NCBI RefSeq assembly: GCF_001262015.1
Contig: NZ_CP012075.1
Coordinates: 434,001 to 498,000 of the forward strand
DNA: 64,000 nt
Source: Prevotella fusca JCM 17724
GTDB taxonomy: Bacteria; Bacteroidota; Bacteroidia; Bacteroidales; Bacteroidaceae
Direction of reading: 5' to 3'
Both the position numbers and the translations under genes were made by a program. Shown one piece after another: positions 62,606 to 64,000 of the stretch. The stretch's first letter is position 1. Each line of letters starts with the position of its first letter. Below the pieces are notes generated by a model that was not told the DNA's origin, did no database searches, and saw only the letters and a list, made by a program, of their open reading frames with translations.

Positions 62606-63190
62606 CCGTTAAATGCGTAGATAGGAAACAGAACAAAGGCTTATACACCTGTCTGGTATGACTATCCCAAAACAGACGATCTCACAAAAAGGGATAAAGC
62701 ACAAGATAAGAATGCAGAAAAGGCAAATACTTACCATGTCCTTCCGTCTTCTACAAACAACTTTTTCCCATATCACCCAATGTTTGTAAACTATTTTCAT
62801 GCAACCCAAAACCAATACATGGTCTTTTGGCTTTGAAAAGACGCCCAATTGGCTTGCAATAGACGCCCTTTTGAGGTCTAACTGACGCCCTTTTGAAGTC
62901 CAATTAAGCACCTATTCTTGCACTGCTTTATAACTAACTGATTTACTGTTGGTTGCAAACTTGCTTTTTACACGTATTTTTGCCTTTATCTGTAGGTATT
63001 TTATCCGAAATTATGTCATGATTTTTCAATCTATTGTCTGCGGTTTCAAAGTATTAAAATGAAAAGGTTTTCTGCATGGGAGGATGATAATAAAGTAGGT
63101 AGCCAAGACCGTCTTGGCTGTCTTTTTGTATAATGCATAACTTCGGTTCTTCCGTTAAAGCTATACGAAAAACATCCACGCATTTAATGG
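62606..63190. mobile_element. Non-coding element with 13-bp terminal inverted repeats (MITE-like)
   Basis: The left end CCGTTAAATGCGT (62606-62618) and right end ACGCATTTAATGG (63178-63190) are inverted repeats with one mismatch. The 585 bp between hold no meaningful frame but carry a 22-bp array (62844) and its trailing hairpin. It separates two parts of an IS1380 remnant. The right ~420 bp recur at 5277-5698. Confidence 0.7.
62844..62957 (+). repeat. 22-bp period intergenic array, copy 8, with trailing module
   Basis: Units start at 62844 (CCCAATTG), 62866 and 62888 (CCCTTTTG), and AAGCACC at 62906. CTATTCTTGCA and TTATAACTAACTGATTTACT, then GTTGGTTGCAAA, follow. AACTAAC can pair with GTTGGTT (one G-T). 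It lies inside the MITE-like element. Confidence 0.8.
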
Positions 63191-63345
63191 TCCTGTAAGC
63201 GCATTGATGTCCTCAAGACATTCTCCACCACAAAGATAGCTGAAGAAGAGAGAACCCAGGATGCTTCCATGGCTGAAAGCCTTGCTGCTGCATCCGCGTC
63301 TGTCCAACATGGATTCAGTAAGTTTTTTCAAAGCCAGCGTTCGAA
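63191..63345 (-). mobile_element. Decayed IS1380 element, 5' part
   Basis: On the minus strand this reads as the N-terminal transposase region (KLGFEKL..., FSHGSILGSLFFSYLC-like, CLEDINALTG) with several changes. It joins the MITE-like element where the intact gene would continue; about 165 bp of transposase are missing between the two parts. Confidence 0.8.
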
Positions 63346-63351
63346 CTAACG

Positions 63352-63403
63352 CCCTTTAAGCGTTCAAATAAGCCTTAGTTGCACGTCAATTGAGCCTTAT
63401 TTT
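63352..63403 (+). repeat. 22-bp period intergenic array, copy 9
   Basis: CCCTTTAA (63352), CTTAGTTG (63374) and CTTATTTT (63396) keep the 22-bp phase; the closing AAGCA(T/C)C is not present. It is the most degenerate copy, directly after the IS1380 remnant. Confidence 0.6.
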
Positions 63404-63528
63404 ATCAGACAGTAATATCATCAAATATAAGTTGGTAATTTATTAGGTTATCCACAGTTTTATGTGTTTATAATGATGTCTTTATTTCATGTTTATTCTA
63501 AGCTTAATGAATATTGTCAAGTATGAAA

Positions 63529-63577
63529 AGCCCTCATTAGTCTATCTACTTTAGCAAAAGAAAGACAAACGAGGGCT
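63529..63577 (-). terminator. Hairpin terminator of small gene
   Basis: AGCCCTC (63529-63535) pairs with GAGGGCT (63571-63577), and on the minus strand it is followed by TTTTCATAC. The loop is large, with a weak inner stem. It lies 17 bp after the stop of the 65-residue gene. Confidence 0.55.
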
Positions 63578-63593
63578 GTTATGAAAATATAGT

Positions 63594-63791
63594 TTAGAGT
63601 TTTCCAATCTCTGACAACAAGTCTGCTACATCTTCAGGGGTGTTGAACTGCATTCCCTCTTCCAGTTCTTCATCTGAGAGTTGATTAAGAAGTTCCTTAG
63701 CTGATAATTTATCAAAACGAAACTCACCACTGACATTGGTCTTAGCAAGCAAAATTATGAGAATTTGATGACGATATTCTTCTATTGACAT
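63594..63791 (-). CDS. Small hypothetical protein, 65 residues
   Basis: It begins MSIEEYRHQILIILLAKTNV and is acidic and helical (KELLNQLSDEELEEGMQFNT). It has no signal or TM helix and no recognised domain. Support is the ordinary protein-like composition and a terminator-like hairpin right after the stop. From 63792 to 64000 nothing is recognised. Confidence 0.55.
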   Translation of the reverse strand: MSIEEYRHQILIILLAKTNVSGEFRFDKLSAKELLNQLSDEELEEGMQFNTPEDVADLLSEIGKL

Positions 63792-64000
63792 AATTAACTT
63801 TTCATTTTATATTTTGAACTTTTATGATATGTATATCTATGAGTCATTGTACACATTCTGCCTTAATATATATTTTTTCAATACTGTATGAGCAAGCCAT
63901 GTTTTGCCCTTTTGAGAAGGAGGATATGTTCTTGCTGACTGTTTCTTCCTATATCAAAGGGATTAAGGTTTTAATATAAAGTGCGGATGTGCTTCATCTC

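Noticed and set aside
62609..62911. 100-codon minus-strand frame inside the MITE-like element
   Set aside because: The matching part of the other copy (5277-5698) also gives an open frame but with many non-synonymous differences and no protein features; it follows from low stop density.
63448..63456. Perfect DnaA box (TTATCCACA), possible replication origin
   Set aside because: Only one box is present, with no clear AT-rich unwinding tandem or typical neighbouring genes (dnaA, dnaN, rpmH). One 9-mer is expected by chance in this much DNA.

Overview
The window looks like a piece of chromosome from a Bacteroidales bacterium, most likely Prevotella or a close relative. The evidence is the Bacteroidetes-type -7 boxes (TAnnTTTG) in front of many genes, the scarcity of Shine-Dalgarno sequences, lineage-typical families (DUF4421, DUF1460, DUF4494, DUF4270, OmpP1/FadL, TamL, PPi-dependent phosphofructokinase) and insertion sequences of the IS4, IS1380 and IS66 families. 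No species is claimed.

Layout. 1-11.5 kb: an ABC-F ATPase cut by the window edge with engB, a divergent Gfo/Idh/MocA oxidoreductase, a DUF4421 protein with a DUF1460 amidase-like lipoprotein, then on the minus strand msrB-msrA, trxB, two deoxynucleoside kinases and a PafA-like alkaline phosphatase. 11.7-16.7 kb: a nest of mobile elements, with one intact IS4-type element, a second copy of it split by an IS1380 element, an inverted IS1380 fragment and an IS4-type transposase carrying a nonsense codon. 16.7-33.2 kb: tamL, a TrmH-type methyltransferase, hisC, yggS with a DUF4494 gene, an aminotransferase, a LolE-type permease behind a 44-bp tandem repeat, panD-panC, a GT5-like glycosyltransferase, a DUF4270 lipoprotein and clpC. 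33.4-35.5 kb: an IS66 transposase and a transposase remnant. 35.9-49.1 kb: an OmpP1/FadL porin with a Tyr/Gly-rich partner, prmA overlapping a GH25 lysozyme, PPi-phosphofructokinase, a translationally coupled operon (small protein, acyltransferase, large amidase-like exoprotein) and a YgiQ radical SAM protein. 49.1-52.4 kb: three tRNA genes, a B12-binding radical SAM gene and a frameshifted hydrolase. 52.8-61.9 kb: an OmpH/Skp lipoprotein, pepD, a zinc metalloprotease, a cyclophilin, an EamA transporter and trmB. 62-64 kb: a decayed IS1380 copy interrupted by a non-coding element with terminal inverted repeats, and one small hypothetical gene.

The most unusual content is non-coding. (1) Nine intergenic arrays are built on an exact 22-bp period of alternating inverted half-sites CTTAATTG and CAATTAAG; most lie 3' of a gene and in its orientation, and some end in a terminator-like hairpin. 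(2) Two more arrays with the same 22-bp period are built on the palindrome TTTTCATGAAAA. (3) A promoter-plus-leader module starting at the -7 box occurs in front of four unrelated genes, with a hairpin whose inner stem covaries. (4) A ~585-bp non-coding element with 13-bp inverted ends has a partial relative 57 kb away. These look like dispersed regulatory or mobile DNA families whose function I cannot name from sequence.
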